A stretch of DNA of 64,000 nucleotides from Lysobacter arenosi. Its GTDB lineage: Bacteria > Pseudomonadota > Gammaproteobacteria > Xanthomonadales > Xanthomonadaceae. The stretch covers positions 1,178,001 through 1,242,000 of the forward strand of contig NZ_CP071517.1 of the NCBI RefSeq assembly GCF_016613475.2, given 5' to 3'. The notes beneath the pieces are model-generated. The model ran no database searches and was not told where the DNA came from. It was given only the letters and a program-made list of their open reading frames with translations. Position 1 is the first letter of the stretch, and every line of letters starts with the position of its first letter. The position numbers and the translations under genes are program-made. Below are positions 1-8,642 of the stretch, in pieces.

Positions 1-578
1 AGAAAAATTCTCGCCTTGGGGAAGTTGAAGGGCAGGAAACCGACGCAAGCCGCGGCGACGGCGACTCCCAGCAGGCCCCAACTGCTGCCCGCGATCGCCG
101 CCAAGCCTGCGGCGACCAGCGCCGCCTGGCTGGCAGCCAGGCCGTTGATGCCGTCCATGAAGTTCCACACATTCGTCAACGTCATCGCGGCAATGAACGC
201 AACCAGCCCGAGCCAGGGCGATTGGTAAACGTCGCCCACCGCCAGTGCGAGCAATACAGCGGCCACTGCATGGACCAGCAACCGCCACCACGGCGAAAGC
301 GGCCGATGGTCGTCGAGCCAGCCGATCCCGGCGACCAACACCAGGCCGACACCGAAGGCAGCCAGCAGGGGGGCGTCGACGGGCCGGTGCAGCGCGAGGG
401 CACAGGCCGCCACCAGCGCCGCTATCACGATGGCGATGCCACCGCCGCGCGGCGTGGCAACCTGGTGACTGCGGCGCTCGCCGGGCTGGTCGATCAGCGA
501 CTGCCTGATCGCATAGCGACGCGCCAGCCAGGTACCGACCACGCCAATGAGGAAATAAACCAACAACCACTGGACCAT
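1..578 (-). CDS. Glycosyltransferase family 4 (WecA/WbpL-like), N-terminal part, runs off the window
   Basis: Membrane enzyme that would transfer a sugar-1-phosphate from a nucleotide sugar to undecaprenyl phosphate, the first step of O-antigen or other surface polysaccharide synthesis. About 192 residues are visible, read from the reverse strand. They contain the family signatures in order: RSHxxxTPRGGG near residue 37, the acidic WLDDH loop, the NVWNFMDGINGLA motif, and LPFNFPKA just before the window edge. Hydrophobic segments alternate with these loops. The ATG at 578 lies three bases after the lapB stop, so translation is probably coupled to lapB. The sequence does not settle which sugar is transferred, so no symbol is given. 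Confidence 0.88.
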   Translation of the reverse strand, partial: MVQWLLVYFLIGVVGTWLARRYAIRQSLIDQPGERRSHQVATPRGGGIAIVIAALVAACALALHRPVDAPLLAAFGVGLVLVAGIGWLDDHRPLSPWWRLLVHAVAAVLLALAVGDVYQSPWLGLVAFIAAMTLTNVWNFMDGINGLAASQAALVAAGLAAIAGSSWGLLGVAVAAACVGFLPFNFPKARIF

Positions 579-581
579 GCT

Positions 582-1760
582 TCAGACCACCGCGTAGTTC
601 AGCAGCGGCTTGATCGTTCCCCACTCCTTGCAGCTCGGGCATTGCCAGTGATGGCTGCGTGCGCCGAAGCCGCAACGGTTGCAGCGATAGCTGGGGTTGC
701 GAACCAGCAACTGGTCGGTGATGTGCTTGAGATCGTGCAACGTTGCCGCCGGGTCGGCGCCCTCGGCCAGGGTCAGGTCGATCAATGCCGCTTCGCCCCG
801 GACCGACGGACGATCCTTGAGCTGCCGGGCAAGGTAGGCACGTGCCGCCGGCACGCCCTCCTCGTGCTCCACCATGTGCGTCAACGCCAGCACCGGCGAG
901 ATGCCGCGATAGTGCTCGGTCATCTCCGCCAGGAATGCGCGTGCACCCGGCGCGTCGCCGACGCGCTCATAGCTGGCGAGCAGCGGCGGCAGGATCTCGG
1001 GGAGGTAATCGGGATCGACGCGTGCAACCCGCTCGAAGGCGCGGATGGCGCCGGCATCATTGCCGGACTCGACTTCGAGACGACCTTCGATCATGCCGGC
1101 ACGGACGGAATTGGCATCGGCCTCGTAGGCGCGCTTCACTGCCGCCTGCGCCGCATCGATATCTCCGGCAGCACGATGGCGTTCGGCAAGCTCGCACTCG
1201 AACTGGGCAATCAGCTTGCCCATCGGCTCACCGGTCGCCTCTTCGTAGCGGCGCGCATTCTCGATCGCCTTGTCCCAGTCGCGTTCGGACTGGTAGATGC
1301 CGATCAGGTGGCGCAGCGCCAGCGGCGCGCGCATGTCCAGCGCCACCAGGTCACTGAACACCGTCTCGGCACGATCGAGCAGGCCCGAGCGCATGTAGTC
1401 CTCGCCCAGTGCGAGCAGTGCCTGCACGCGCTGCTGGTCGCTCAGGCCCGGACGCTGCACCAGCGCCTGGTGCAGGCGGATGGCACGGTCGACTTCGCCG
1501 CGACGACGGAACAGGTGGCCGAGCGCGACCTGGGTCTCGAAGGTGTCCTTGTCGAGTTCGGCGATGTGCAGGAACAACTCGATGGCCTTGTCCGGCTGCT
1601 CGTTGAGCAGGTAGTTCAGACCGCGGAAATAGGTCGTCGAGAGGCGACTGACCTGGGTGTCGCTGTGGCGCTCGCCACCGCGACGACCAATGATCCAGCC
1701 GCTGACTGCCGCGATCGGCAGCAGCAGGAAGAACCAGAACCATTCACTGATGAACGCCAT
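582..1760 (-). CDS. lapB: Lipopolysaccharide assembly protein LapB (YciM)
   Basis: Inner-membrane TPR protein that in Enterobacteria works with FtsH to control LpxC and so balance LPS with phospholipid synthesis. The 392-residue length matches the family. Residues about 5-25 form an N-terminal anchor, the middle is made of helical TPR-like repeats, and the C-terminus has a rubredoxin-type metal site with Cys360, Cys363, Cys374 and Cys377. The start follows the lapA stop by three bases, and the glycosyltransferase gene begins three bases after the lapB stop, so lapA-lapB-glycosyltransferase is a tight unit joining LPS control to polysaccharide synthesis. Confidence 0.95.
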   Translation of the reverse strand: MAFISEWFWFFLLLPIAAVSGWIIGRRGGERHSDTQVSRLSTTYFRGLNYLLNEQPDKAIELFLHIAELDKDTFETQVALGHLFRRRGEVDRAIRLHQALVQRPGLSDQQRVQALLALGEDYMRSGLLDRAETVFSDLVALDMRAPLALRHLIGIYQSERDWDKAIENARRYEEATGEPMGKLIAQFECELAERHRAAGDIDAAQAAVKRAYEADANSVRAGMIEGRLEVESGNDAGAIRAFERVARVDPDYLPEILPPLLASYERVGDAPGARAFLAEMTEHYRGISPVLALTHMVEHEEGVPAARAYLARQLKDRPSVRGEAALIDLTLAEGADPAATLHDLKHITDQLLVRNPSYRCNRCGFGARSHHWQCPSCKEWGTIKPLLNYAVV

Positions 1761-1763
1761 GCG

Positions 1764-2036
1764 TCATGCCCCGGGGGAAGCGGTCGGTGAAGCAGTCGAA
1801 GGGATCTGGCGTTGCGCGCGCGCAAGTCGGCGACGCAGGGGCAGCACCACGCTGGCACTGATGGCCAGCCCGCCGATCAGCACGCCCAGCAGCACCGCCA
1901 CGATCAGTGCCACGCCCAGGTTGCTGGGCAGCCGGGCAAAACCGAGATCGATCAGCACGGGCGCGCGGTTGAGCGCACCGATGACGGCACCGACGGCCAG
2001 GCAGGCGATGGCGATGAACAAACGAAGCAGGCGCAT
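1764..2036 (-). CDS. lapA: LapA domain membrane protein
   Basis: Small 90-residue protein with two hydrophobic helices (about 5-24 and 42-66) separated by a short loop, then a basic cytoplasmic tail rich in Arg. This is the LapA (DUF1049) layout; LapA and LapB are encoded together and both act in LPS assembly at the inner membrane. It sits between ihfB and lapB on the same strand. The 131-base gap to ihfB contains short inverted repeats (for example at 2130-2153) but no clear promoter. Confidence 0.9.
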   Translation of the reverse strand: MRLLRLFIAIACLAVGAVIGALNRAPVLIDLGFARLPSNLGVALIVAVLLGVLIGGLAISASVVLPLRRRLARAQRQIPSTASPTASPGA

Positions 2037-2167
2037 GTAGCCCTCCAGACGATCGCGAAGACCGCGATGAGCAGCGGTAGCTTAGGGCCTGTCAACGCTA
2101 TTGAGTAGGCCGCGTGAGGCCTGGGGTGGATCGGCCGATGACCGAAGGCCGATTCCAGATGGCCGAC

Positions 2168-2470
2168 TTACTCGGCTTCGTCGAGCGGCACCACGCCGCT
2201 GACGCGCTCGCGCAGTTCCTTGCCAGGCTTGAAGTGCGGCACATGCTTGCCGGGCAGCGCGACCGATTCGCCGGTCTTGGGATTGCGACCCAGGCGCGGC
2301 GGACGGTAATGCAGCGAGAAGCTGCCGAACCCGCGGATCTCGATCCGCTCTCCGCCCGACAGCGATCCGCCCATCATCTCGAGCAGCGCCTTCACCGCCA
2401 GATCCACGTCTTCGCCCTTCAGGTGGGCCTGACGTTGCGAAAGGATCTCGATGAGCTCGGATTTGGTCAT
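2168..2470 (-). CDS. ihfB: Integration host factor subunit beta
   Basis: DNA-bending nucleoid protein, the beta half of the IHF heterodimer. The start chosen is the ATG giving [10 protein letters not shown], the conserved IHF-beta N-terminus; an upstream ATG would add five residues. The product is 100 residues, about the usual length. [21 protein letters not shown] covers the beta arms with the intercalating proline in RNPKTG. It lies downstream of rpsA on the same strand, the order seen in many gammaproteobacteria, but two hairpins in the 116-base gap may reduce readthrough. Confidence 0.96.
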   Translation of the reverse strand: MTKSELIEILSQRQAHLKGEDVDLAVKALLEMMGGSLSGGERIEIRGFGSFSLHYRPPRLGRNPKTGESVALPGKHVPHFKPGKELRERVSGVVPLDEAE

Positions 2471-2509
2471 GGCTGGAACGGGCACTCGCGACGGCTCGGA
2501 CTTAGAAGG

Positions 2510-2575
2510 AAGGCGGTCCGAACGAGCCGGACCGCCTTCGCGGTTACCACCTGGAGCCCGTTACGACCGGGCTCC
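2510..2575 (-). terminator. Two consecutive hairpins between rpsA and ihfB
   Basis: Two strong inverted repeats lie just after the rpsA stop. One has 8-bp arms at 2553-2560 and 2568-2575. The second has 11-bp arms at 2510-2520 and 2528-2538. Neither is followed by a long T run on the minus strand, so they may be an attenuator or an RNA-stability structure rather than a full terminator. Confidence 0.55.
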
Positions 2576-2586
2576 ATACAGCTCGA

Positions 2587-4278
2587 TTACTCGGACTTGT
2601 TGCCCAGCTGCTCGCGCAGCAGCGCGCCCAGCTTGGTCGTGCCGCTGGAAGCATCGGACGACGACGAGCGGTTGTAGTCCGCCAGGGCCTCCTGCTGCTC
2701 GGCTTCGTCCTTGGCCTTGATCGACAGCTGCATCGAACGGCCCTTGCGGTCCGTGCCGATGATCTTGGCTTCGACTTCCTGGCCGACCTTGAGGTACTGC
2801 GAAGCATCCTCGACGCGCTCCTTGGCGATGTCGCGGGCGGCCACGTAGCCTTCCACGCCATTGTCGAGCTCGATGGTCGCGCCCTTGGCGTCGACTTCCT
2901 TGACCTTGCCCTTGACGATCGAGCCCTTGGCGTTGGTCGCCACGTACTGGCCCATCGGGTCCTGCTCAAGCTGCTTGACGCCCAGGCTGATGCGCTCGCG
3001 CTCCGGATCGACGGCGAGCACGACGGCTTCCAGGTTGTCGCCCTTCTTGAAGTTGCGGACCACGTCTTCGCCGGTGGTTGCCCAGCTCAGGTCGGACAGG
3101 TGGACCAGGCCATCGATACCGCCGTCCAGGCCGATGAAGATGCCGAAGTCGGTGATCGACTTGATCTGGCCCGAAACCTTGTCGCCCTTCTTGTGGATGG
3201 CGGCGAAGGTTTCCCACGGGTTGCTGGTGACCTGCTTCATGCCCAGCGAGATGCGGCGACGCTCCTCGTCGACGTCCAGGACCATGACCTGAACCTCGTC
3301 ACCGACCTGCACGATCTTGGACGGGTTGACGTTCTTGTTGGTCCAATCCATCTCGGACACGTGCACCAGGCCTTCGACGCCCGGCTCGATCTCGACGAAC
3401 GCGCCGTAATCGGTGACGTTGGAGACCTTGCCGAACACGCGGGTGTTGGCCGGGTAGCGACGGGCGATGTTGTCCCACGGATCCTCGCCCAGCTGCTTGA
3501 GGCCGAGGCTGACGCGGTTGCGCTCGCGGTCGTACTTGAGCACGCGGACGTCCAGCTCCTGGCCGACTTCCACGACTTCCGACGGGTGACGCACGCGCTT
3601 CCACGCCATGTCGGTGATGTGCAGCAGGCCATCGATGCCGCCGAGGTCGACGAACGCACCGTAATCGGTGAGGTTCTTGACGACGCCCTTGAGGATCGCG
3701 CCTTCCTGCAGCTTCTCGAGCAGCTGCTCGCGCTCGACGCTGTACTCGCTCTCAACCACCGCACGGCGGGAGACGACGATGTTGTTGCGCTTGCGATCGA
3801 GCTTGATGAGCTTGAACTCGAGCTCCTTGCCTTCCAGGTACGCGGAGTCGCGGACCGGGCGCACGTCGACCAGGGAACCCGGCAGGAAGCCGCGCACGTC
3901 CTTGATGTCGACGGTGAAGCCGCCCTTGACCTTGCCGGAGATGCGGCCGGTGATGGTCTCGTTCTTCTCGAGCGCCTGCTCGAGTTCGTCCCACACCATG
4001 GCGCGCTTGGCCTTCTCGCGCGACAGGACGGTCTCGCCGAAGCCGTTCTCGATGGAGTCGAGCGCGACCTTGACTTCGTCGCCCACGGCCACGTCGATCT
4101 CGCCCGCGTCGTTACGGAACTGTTCGATCGGCACGATGCCTTCGGACTTCAGGCCGGCGTTGATCACCACGACGTCGCCGCGGACTTCCACGACAACACC
4201 GGTGACGATTGCGCCCGGCTTCAGCTTGGCCAGATTGGTCTGGCTTTGTTCGAACAGCTCGGCAAATGATTCGGTCAT
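2587..4278 (-). CDS. rpsA: 30S ribosomal protein S1
   Basis: RNA-binding ribosomal protein that recruits mRNAs to the 30S subunit. The 563-residue product contains six S1 (OB-fold) repeats, with recurring [21 protein letters not shown] and [13 protein letters not shown] type segments; family length is about 557. The start chosen is [12 protein letters not shown] at 4278; the longer frame has no homologous N-terminus. The bases before the ATG contain no convincing Shine-Dalgarno sequence but an A/T-rich stretch, as in the E. coli rpsA leader, where S1 represses its own translation. The 213-base gap to cmk holds a hairpin at 4412-4431. Confidence 0.97.
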   Translation of the reverse strand: MTESFAELFEQSQTNLAKLKPGAIVTGVVVEVRGDVVVINAGLKSEGIVPIEQFRNDAGEIDVAVGDEVKVALDSIENGFGETVLSREKAKRAMVWDELEQALEKNETITGRISGKVKGGFTVDIKDVRGFLPGSLVDVRPVRDSAYLEGKELEFKLIKLDRKRNNIVVSRRAVVESEYSVEREQLLEKLQEGAILKGVVKNLTDYGAFVDLGGIDGLLHITDMAWKRVRHPSEVVEVGQELDVRVLKYDRERNRVSLGLKQLGEDPWDNIARRYPANTRVFGKVSNVTDYGAFVEIEPGVEGLVHVSEMDWTNKNVNPSKIVQVGDEVQVMVLDVDEERRRISLGMKQVTSNPWETFAAIHKKGDKVSGQIKSITDFGIFIGLDGGIDGLVHLSDLSWATTGEDVVRNFKKGDNLEAVVLAVDPERERISLGVKQLEQDPMGQYVATNAKGSIVKGKVKEVDAKGATIELDNGVEGYVAARDIAKERVEDASQYLKVGQEVEAKIIGTDRKGRSMQLSIKAKDEAEQQEALADYNRSSSSDASSGTTKLGALLREQLGNKSE

Positions 4279-4491
4279 TGAAAAATACTCTGTTGAACAC
4301 ACGGGCCGCACCGGCTGTCATGGTCATCCACGTCGGATGACTTCAAGCAGCACGTGGTCGACCCACCCGTTATGTGGCGCGATGAAGCCACGCCATGTGT
4401 TGGTTGATTGACCATCGCGGGATTGCGATGGCGTTTGGTTTGCAACATCGTCCTGCCACGTTCGTTCAACGCGACTGCAAATCGATGGCCC
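4279..4491 (-). promoter_or_regulatory. rpsA leader region, probably autoregulated by S1
   Basis: This cmk-rpsA gap has no gene. On the minus strand it carries a 7-bp stem (4412-4418 with 4425-4431) and an A/T-rich run directly before the rpsA ATG, without a good ribosome binding site. In E. coli the rpsA leader is also highly translated without a Shine-Dalgarno sequence and is the target of S1 repression. The functional parallel is inference. Confidence 0.5.
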
Positions 4492-5178
4492 TTACGGTGT
4501 CACCAGTTGCAGCACACGCTCGACGACCGCATCGATGCCAAGGCCGGTGGTGTCGATGCGAACGGCGTCGTCGGCCGGGCGCAACGGAGCCACCGCGCGA
4601 CTGGCATCGCGGGCGTCGCGGGCAAGGATCTCCCGCAGCAGACCATCTAAATTAACTGAAACCCCCTTGTCTTTCAACTGCTTATAGCGCCTTTCCGCTC
4701 TTTCTTCGGCGCTGGCGGTCAGAAACACCTTGAAGGGGGCATCCGGGAAGATGACCGTACCCATGTCACGACCGTCTGCGACCAGGCCCGGGGCCTGGCG
4801 GAAGGCGCGCTGGCGGTCTTTCAGGGCCGAGCGCACCTCCGGGATCGCGGCGATGGCCGAAGCGGCCGCCCCGGCGGTCTCGGTGCGCAGTTCGTCGGTG
4901 GCGTCGATGTCGTTGACCAGCACCCGCAGCTCGCCCGAGGGGTCGTCACGGAAGCCGACCCGGGTATCGAAGGCGCAGCGGACCAGGGCGGCAGGGTCGG
5001 CCAGGTCGAGGTCGGCCCAGCCGGCGGCGACGCCCACCGCCCGGTACAGGGCGCCGGAGTCGAGGTAATGCCAGCCCAGTTGCTGGGAGACGAGGCGGCT
5101 GATAGTGCCCTTGCCGGAGCCCGAAGGCCCATCGATGGTCAGGACGGGAATGCTGCTGTGGGGGTCTGCGCTATTCAT
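4492..5178 (-). CDS. cmk: Cytidylate kinase
   Basis: Phosphorylates CMP and dCMP to the diphosphates with ATP. The 228-residue product has the P-loop GPSGSGKGT at residues 17-25, the [12 protein letters not shown] nucleotide-binding segment, the [12 protein letters not shown] motif and the [11 protein letters not shown] lid, as in bacterial Cmk. Its start is 155 bases from the divergent rpmJ gene. It is the first gene of the cmk-rpsA-ihfB series. In many gammaproteobacteria aroA lies directly upstream, but here aroA is 56 kb away. Confidence 0.97.
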   Translation of the reverse strand: MNSADPHSSIPVLTIDGPSGSGKGTISRLVSQQLGWHYLDSGALYRAVGVAAGWADLDLADPAALVRCAFDTRVGFRDDPSGELRVLVNDIDATDELRTETAGAAASAIAAIPEVRSALKDRQRAFRQAPGLVADGRDMGTVIFPDAPFKVFLTASAEERAERRYKQLKDKGVSVNLDGLLREILARDARDASRAVAPLRPADDAVRIDTTGLGIDAVVERVLQLVTP

Positions 5179-5260
5179 GCGAACATTATGCGGCGAGCCG
5201 GCCGCGGCTGGCTTTTGCGACCCCGATTTGCCCGGATTTCAACTTTTTTGCTGCAAGCGC

Positions 5261-5290
5261 TTGATCGGGGAAGGAATTGCAAGCTAGAAT
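5261..5290 (+). promoter_or_regulatory. Probable sigma-70 promoter of rpmJ
   Basis: TTGATC at 5261-5266 and TAGAAT at 5285-5290 are separated by 18 bases and lie about 43 bases upstream of the small L36 gene. This is one of the better canonical promoters in the window. Confidence 0.65.
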
Positions 5291-5332
5291 CGCGGGCTTC
5301 GTTCTTTAATCAACCGTTTGCCGGAGTCTGTC

Positions 5333-5458
5333 ATGAAGGTCCTGTCCTCTCTGAAGTCGGCGAAGGCCCGTCACCGCGACTGCAAAGTCGTCCGCCGCCG
5401 TGGCAAGGTCTTCGTGATCTGCAAGTCGAACCCGCGTTTCAAGGCGCGTCAGCGCTAA
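5333..5458 (+). CDS. rpmJ: 50S ribosomal protein L36, type B (zinc-free form)
   Basis: A 41-residue very basic protein beginning [20 protein letters not shown] and ending NPRFKARQR. The length and the KxxNPRFKxRQ end are diagnostic of the second L36 paralogue (YkgO type). Its two Cys residues (17 and 30) do not form the CxxC...CxxxxH zinc ribbon of the classical type, so it should not need zinc; in other bacteria such paralogues replace the zinc form during zinc shortage. It has its own promoter and terminator and is monocistronic. No Zur-like operator was recognised, and whether the genome also has a type A copy cannot be seen here. Confidence 0.95.
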   Translation: MKVLSSLKSAKARHRDCKVVRRRGKVFVICKSNPRFKARQR

Positions 5459-5484
5459 GAAGCCCGGCAACGCCGTGCAAATCG

Positions 5485-5509
5485 AAAGGCCGCCGCAAGG
5501 CGGCCTTTT
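5485..5509 (+). terminator. Rho-independent terminator after rpmJ
   Basis: A 10-bp stem (5485-5494 with 5499-5508), GCAA tetraloop and T-rich end lie 27 bases after the rpmJ stop. Confidence 0.85.
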
Positions 5510-5640
5510 CTGTGGCCGCCTGTCTGGTTTGCATGGACAGGTTCGCCAAAACGTGACGGCGGCGCGCTGCCGCCACTTCACGCCTTGTGCGTACAATCGC
5601 GTCCTTACCAGACCGTGTTCATCCACCGAGGGGGCTCGCC

Positions 5641-5976
5641 GTGAACGTCAACAAGCGCTTCGTTGCTGTACCGCTGTTCGCACTGCTGGCCCTGGCCGGC
5701 ACGGCTGCCGCCGACACCCTCCTGGTGGAACGCGTGCAGGAAGAAAACCGCGCCGCCATGCCGGCCCGTGGCCAGACCATGGCCCAGGTCGAAGCCAGCT
5801 ATGGGGCGCCGACCGAGAAGCTCGAATCCCAGGGCGGCCAGAAGCGTCAGTGGCCGGCCATTAACCGTTGGGTCTACCCCGCCTTCACCGTGTACTTCGA
5901 GAAGAGCAAGGTGATCGACGTGGTTGCCAACAAGGCCAGTGCCGAGGAAGTCGGCCCGAAGCCCCCCATTCGCTGA
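5641..5976 (+). CDS. Small secreted protein of unknown function
   Basis: A GTG start at 5641 is preceded by GAGGGGG at a good distance and yields 111 residues with an N-terminal signal peptide (hydrophobic about residues 8-23, Ala-rich cleavage site). The mature part is about 87 residues with MAQVEASYGAPTEKL followed by a beta-rich section ending INRWVYPAFTVYFEKSKVIDVV. That layout resembles small periplasmic SmpA/BamE-like domains (turn of helix then sheet), but the similarity is weak and no function is assigned. The gene ends 5 bases before aguA and could be co-transcribed with it. A TACAAT hexamer at 5592-5597 may be its -10 box. Confidence 0.85.
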   Translation: MNVNKRFVAVPLFALLALAGTAAADTLLVERVQEENRAAMPARGQTMAQVEASYGAPTEKLESQGGQKRQWPAINRWVYPAFTVYFEKSKVIDVVANKASAEEVGPKPPIR

Positions 5977-5980
5977 GGCT

Positions 5981-7018
5981 ATGAACGAACCTGTATTGCG
6001 CTTCCCCGCGGAGTGGGAACCCCAGTCCGCGGTCCTGATTGCATGGCCGACCGCCGATACCGACTGGGCTGATCGCCTGGGCGAGGTCGAAGAGACCTAC
6101 ATCGCCCTGGTCGCCGCCATCACCCGCTTCGAGCCGGCCGTCATCTGCGTGGCCGACGAGGATGTGGAAGCGTATGCGCGCGCCCGCCTGTCCTCGGCGC
6201 GCGTCGACATGACGCAGGTCCGCTTCGTCGAAGTCGCCTACGACGACACCTGGCTGCGCGACTCCGGCCCGATCACGCTGCGCCGCGAAGGCGGTTTCCG
6301 CCTGCTCGATTTCCGCTTCACCGGCTGGGGCGGCAAGTTCGACGCCAGCCAGGACGACCTGCTGGTCGAGCGTCTGCACGATGCTGGAACGTTCGTTAAC
6401 AGTTCGCGCTATCCGGTTGATTTTGCTCTGGAAGGCGGCGCGATCGACAGCGACGGCGAAGGCACCCTCCTGACCACCTGGCAGTGCCTGCACGAGCGTC
6501 ATCCGGAAACGTCGCGCGAGGACCTGACGGGGAAACTCTCCAGCTGGTTGCACCAGGAGCGCGTGCTGTGGCTCGACCACGGCTACCTGGAAGGCGACGA
6601 CACCGACGCCCACGTCGATACCCTCGCCCGCTTCGCCGCCCGCGACGCAATCGTCTACCAGGACTGCGACGACCCGGCCGATTCGCATTTCACCGAACTG
6701 CAGGCGATGGGCAAGGAGCTTGCCGCGCTGCGTACCCGCGACGGTAAGCCCTACCGCCTGTTCCCGCTGCCGTGGGCCAAACCCATCGTCGACGAAGGTC
6801 GTCGCCTGCTGGCCGCGAGCTACGCCAATTTCCTGATCGTCAACGGTGCCGTGCTGATGCCCGCCTACGGCGACGAGGCCGACAGTCGTGCCCAGGCCGT
6901 GCTGGCCGAAGCATTCCCCGGCCGCGAGATCGTGCCGGTGCCCTGCCGCCCGCTGATCTGGCAGAACGGCAGCCTGCACTGCATCACGATGCAGCTTCCC
7001 CAGGGCGTGGTGGCGTAA
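5981..7018 (+). CDS. aguA: Agmatine deiminase
   Basis: Hydrolyses agmatine to N-carbamoylputrescine and ammonia. The 345-residue product belongs to the PAD_porph/agmatine deiminase family of guanidino-modifying enzymes. Visible signatures are EWEPQSAVLIAWP near the start, TWLRDSGPI, the HVDTLARF segment carrying the catalytic His, and Cys334 in GSLHCIT, the nucleophile. The ATG at 5981 overlaps no other gene and has GAGG next to the preceding stop. The next enzyme of the pathway, aguB, lies 106 bases downstream, so the pair supplies putrescine by the agmatine route. Confidence 0.95.
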   Translation: MNEPVLRFPAEWEPQSAVLIAWPTADTDWADRLGEVEETYIALVAAITRFEPAVICVADEDVEAYARARLSSARVDMTQVRFVEVAYDDTWLRDSGPITLRREGGFRLLDFRFTGWGGKFDASQDDLLVERLHDAGTFVNSSRYPVDFALEGGAIDSDGEGTLLTTWQCLHERHPETSREDLTGKLSSWLHQERVLWLDHGYLEGDDTDAHVDTLARFAARDAIVYQDCDDPADSHFTELQAMGKELAALRTRDGKPYRLFPLPWAKPIVDEGRRLLAASYANFLIVNGAVLMPAYGDEADSRAQAVLAEAFPGREIVPVPCRPLIWQNGSLHCITMQLPQGVVA

Positions 7019-7032
7019 AGACCCACCACCGC

Positions 7033-7054
7033 GGGAGCGAGCAAGCTCGCTCCC
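7033..7054. repeat. REP-like palindrome between aguA and aguB
   Basis: Ten-base arms GGGAGCGAGC and GCTCGCTCCC with an AA loop form a near-perfect palindrome. The core resembles the GTGGGAGCG type REP units common in pseudomonads and xanthomonads. Only this copy was seen in the window. It may also act as an RNA hairpin between the two genes. Confidence 0.6.
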
Positions 7055-7124
7055 ACCGCGAATCAGCGTCATCGGCCACGCCTACAATATCCGCCGTCCC
7101 CTGCGCCCCGGATTTCCAGTCGCC

Positions 7125-8012
7125 ATGAAGAAGACCACCCTCCCCGTCGCCCTGATCCAGGACCGCGACCACGGCAGCCGCGAGGCCAATCTGGCCAACA
7201 TCGAGGCGCGCGTGGCCGAGGCCGCCAAGCGCGGTGCGAGGCTGGTGCTGCTGCAGGAACTGCATAACGGTCCGTACTTCTGCCAGCACGAGTCGGTCAA
7301 CGAGTTCGATCTCGCCGAGACCATTCCCGGTCCGAGCACGGAACGTCTTGGCGCATTGGCGAAGCAGCATGGCGTGGTGCTGGTCAGCTCGCTGTTCGAG
7401 AAGCGCGCTGCCGGCCTGTACCACAACACCGCCGTCGTTTTCGATGCCGACGGCTCCACCGCCGGCAAGTACCGCAAGATGCACATCCCGGACGACCCGG
7501 GTTTCTACGAGAAGTTCTATTTCACGCCGGGTGATATCGGCTTCGAGCCGATCCAGACGTCGGTCGGTCGACTCGGTGTGCTCGTGTGCTGGGACCAGTG
7601 GTACCCGGAAGGCGCGCGCCTGATGGCGCTGGCCGGTGCCGAGCTGCTGCTGTACCCGACCGCGATCGGCTGGGACCCCACCGACGAACAAGCCGAGAAG
7701 GATCGCCAGCGCGATGCCTGGGTGCTCAGCCACCGCGGTCATGCCGTGGCCAACGGCCTGCCGGTGCTCAGCTGCAACCGCGTCGGCCACGAGCAGTCGC
7801 CGCTGGACGCGGCCGGCATCGACTTCTGGGGCACCAGCCATGTACTGGGTCCGCAGGGCGAGTTCCTTGCGCAGTCGACCGTCGCCGAGCCCGAGATCCT
7901 GATGGCCGAGGTCGACATGCAGCGAAGCGAGCACGTGCGCCGGATCTGGCCGTTCCTGCGCGATCGCCGCATCGACGCCTACGGCGACCTGCTCAAGCGT
8001 TACCGCGACTGA
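7125..8012 (+). CDS. aguB: N-carbamoylputrescine amidohydrolase
   Basis: Nitrilase-superfamily enzyme converting N-carbamoylputrescine to putrescine, CO2 and ammonia. The 295-residue product shows the catalytic triad Glu45 (LLQELHNGPYF), Lys118 (YRKMHIPDDPG) and Cys155 (LVCWDQWYPEGAR), with the flanking sequences typical of AguB. It follows aguA and is followed after 5 bases by an acetyltransferase, so the three are probably one operon with a REP-like hairpin inside it. Confidence 0.96.
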   Translation: MKKTTLPVALIQDRDHGSREANLANIEARVAEAAKRGARLVLLQELHNGPYFCQHESVNEFDLAETIPGPSTERLGALAKQHGVVLVSSLFEKRAAGLYHNTAVVFDADGSTAGKYRKMHIPDDPGFYEKFYFTPGDIGFEPIQTSVGRLGVLVCWDQWYPEGARLMALAGAELLLYPTAIGWDPTDEQAEKDRQRDAWVLSHRGHAVANGLPVLSCNRVGHEQSPLDAAGIDFWGTSHVLGPQGEFLAQSTVAEPEILMAEVDMQRSEHVRRIWPFLRDRRIDAYGDLLKRYRD

Positions 8013-8017
8013 GCGGC

Positions 8018-8554
8018 TTGACCATCACGCTTTCGATCCGCAAAGCCGTCGCCGGCGACTTGCCGGCGATCACCGCGTTGTACGCACGCGAAGTCGATGA
8101 GCACGTCGCCACCTACGAATACGACGCGCCCGACCAGGCCGAGATGACCCGGCGCTGGCAGGCGATCGTCGCGCAGGGCTATCCCTACATCGTCGCCGAG
8201 CTTGACGGGCGATTCGCCGGTTACGCCTACGCCAGCAGCTACCGCAGCCGCGAGGGCTATCGCTGGACGGTCGAGGACACGGTCTACATCGTTCCCGAAC
8301 TGCAGGGCCGCGGCGTCGGCCGGGCGCTGCTGCAAACGCTGATCGACGAGTGCACCCAACTCGGATTCCGGCAGATGGTCGCTGTGGTCGGCGATGTCAG
8401 CAACACCGCCTCGATCGCTTTGCACGAGCGCCTTGGATTCCGCACGGTCGGTGTGTTTTCCGGGCTGGGGCGGAAGCACGGGCGCTGGCTGGATACCGTG
8501 CAAATGCAGCTGGACCTGGGCGCGGGGCTGACGACCGCGCCAGAGAGCGCCTGA
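8018..8554 (+). CDS. GNAT N-acetyltransferase, phosphinothricin-acetyltransferase-like
   Basis: Acetyl-CoA-dependent N-acetyltransferase of about 178 residues. The sequence IRKAVAGDLPAITALYAREV, the VEDTVYIVPELQGRGVGRALL acetyl-CoA loop (QGRGVG) and NTASIALHERLGFRTVGVF match the Pat/Bar-like GNAT subgroup. No ATG is available near the aligned N-terminus. A TTG at 8018, five bases after the aguB stop, gives the expected start and is chosen with moderate certainty. Substrate is unknown; the place after aguAB allows, but does not prove, a polyamine or amino acid substrate. Confidence 0.85.
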   Translation: MTITLSIRKAVAGDLPAITALYAREVDEHVATYEYDAPDQAEMTRRWQAIVAQGYPYIVAELDGRFAGYAYASSYRSREGYRWTVEDTVYIVPELQGRGVGRALLQTLIDECTQLGFRQMVAVVGDVSNTASIALHERLGFRTVGVFSGLGRKHGRWLDTVQMQLDLGAGLTTAPESA

Positions 8555-8596
8555 GCGACTGCGCCAGTCTCACCTTCCGGAGAGACAGCGGTCCCG

Positions 8597-8641
8597 ACGA
8601 ACGGTCACGAATAAAACGAACGGACGTGCTATTTTCCGTCC
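8597..8641 (+). promoter_or_regulatory. Promoter/operator region of the TetR gene, with direct repeats
   Basis: The octamer ACGAACGG occurs twice, at 8597-8604 and 8616-8623, 19 bases apart. Downstream, GGACG (8622-8626) and CGTCC (8637-8641) form an inverted repeat around TATTTT at 8630-8635, a possible -10 box. That box is so close to the ATG at 8643 that the transcript would be leaderless. No Shine-Dalgarno sequence is present, which fits. Autoregulation by the TetR protein is inferred. Confidence 0.4.
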
Positions 8642-8642
8642 C

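Noticed and set aside
222..1790. 522-residue open frame on the plus strand
   Set aside because: It lies opposite lapB and the glycosyltransferase gene, is rich in Arg, Gln and His as expected for an antisense frame in GC-rich DNA, and has no recognisable domain.
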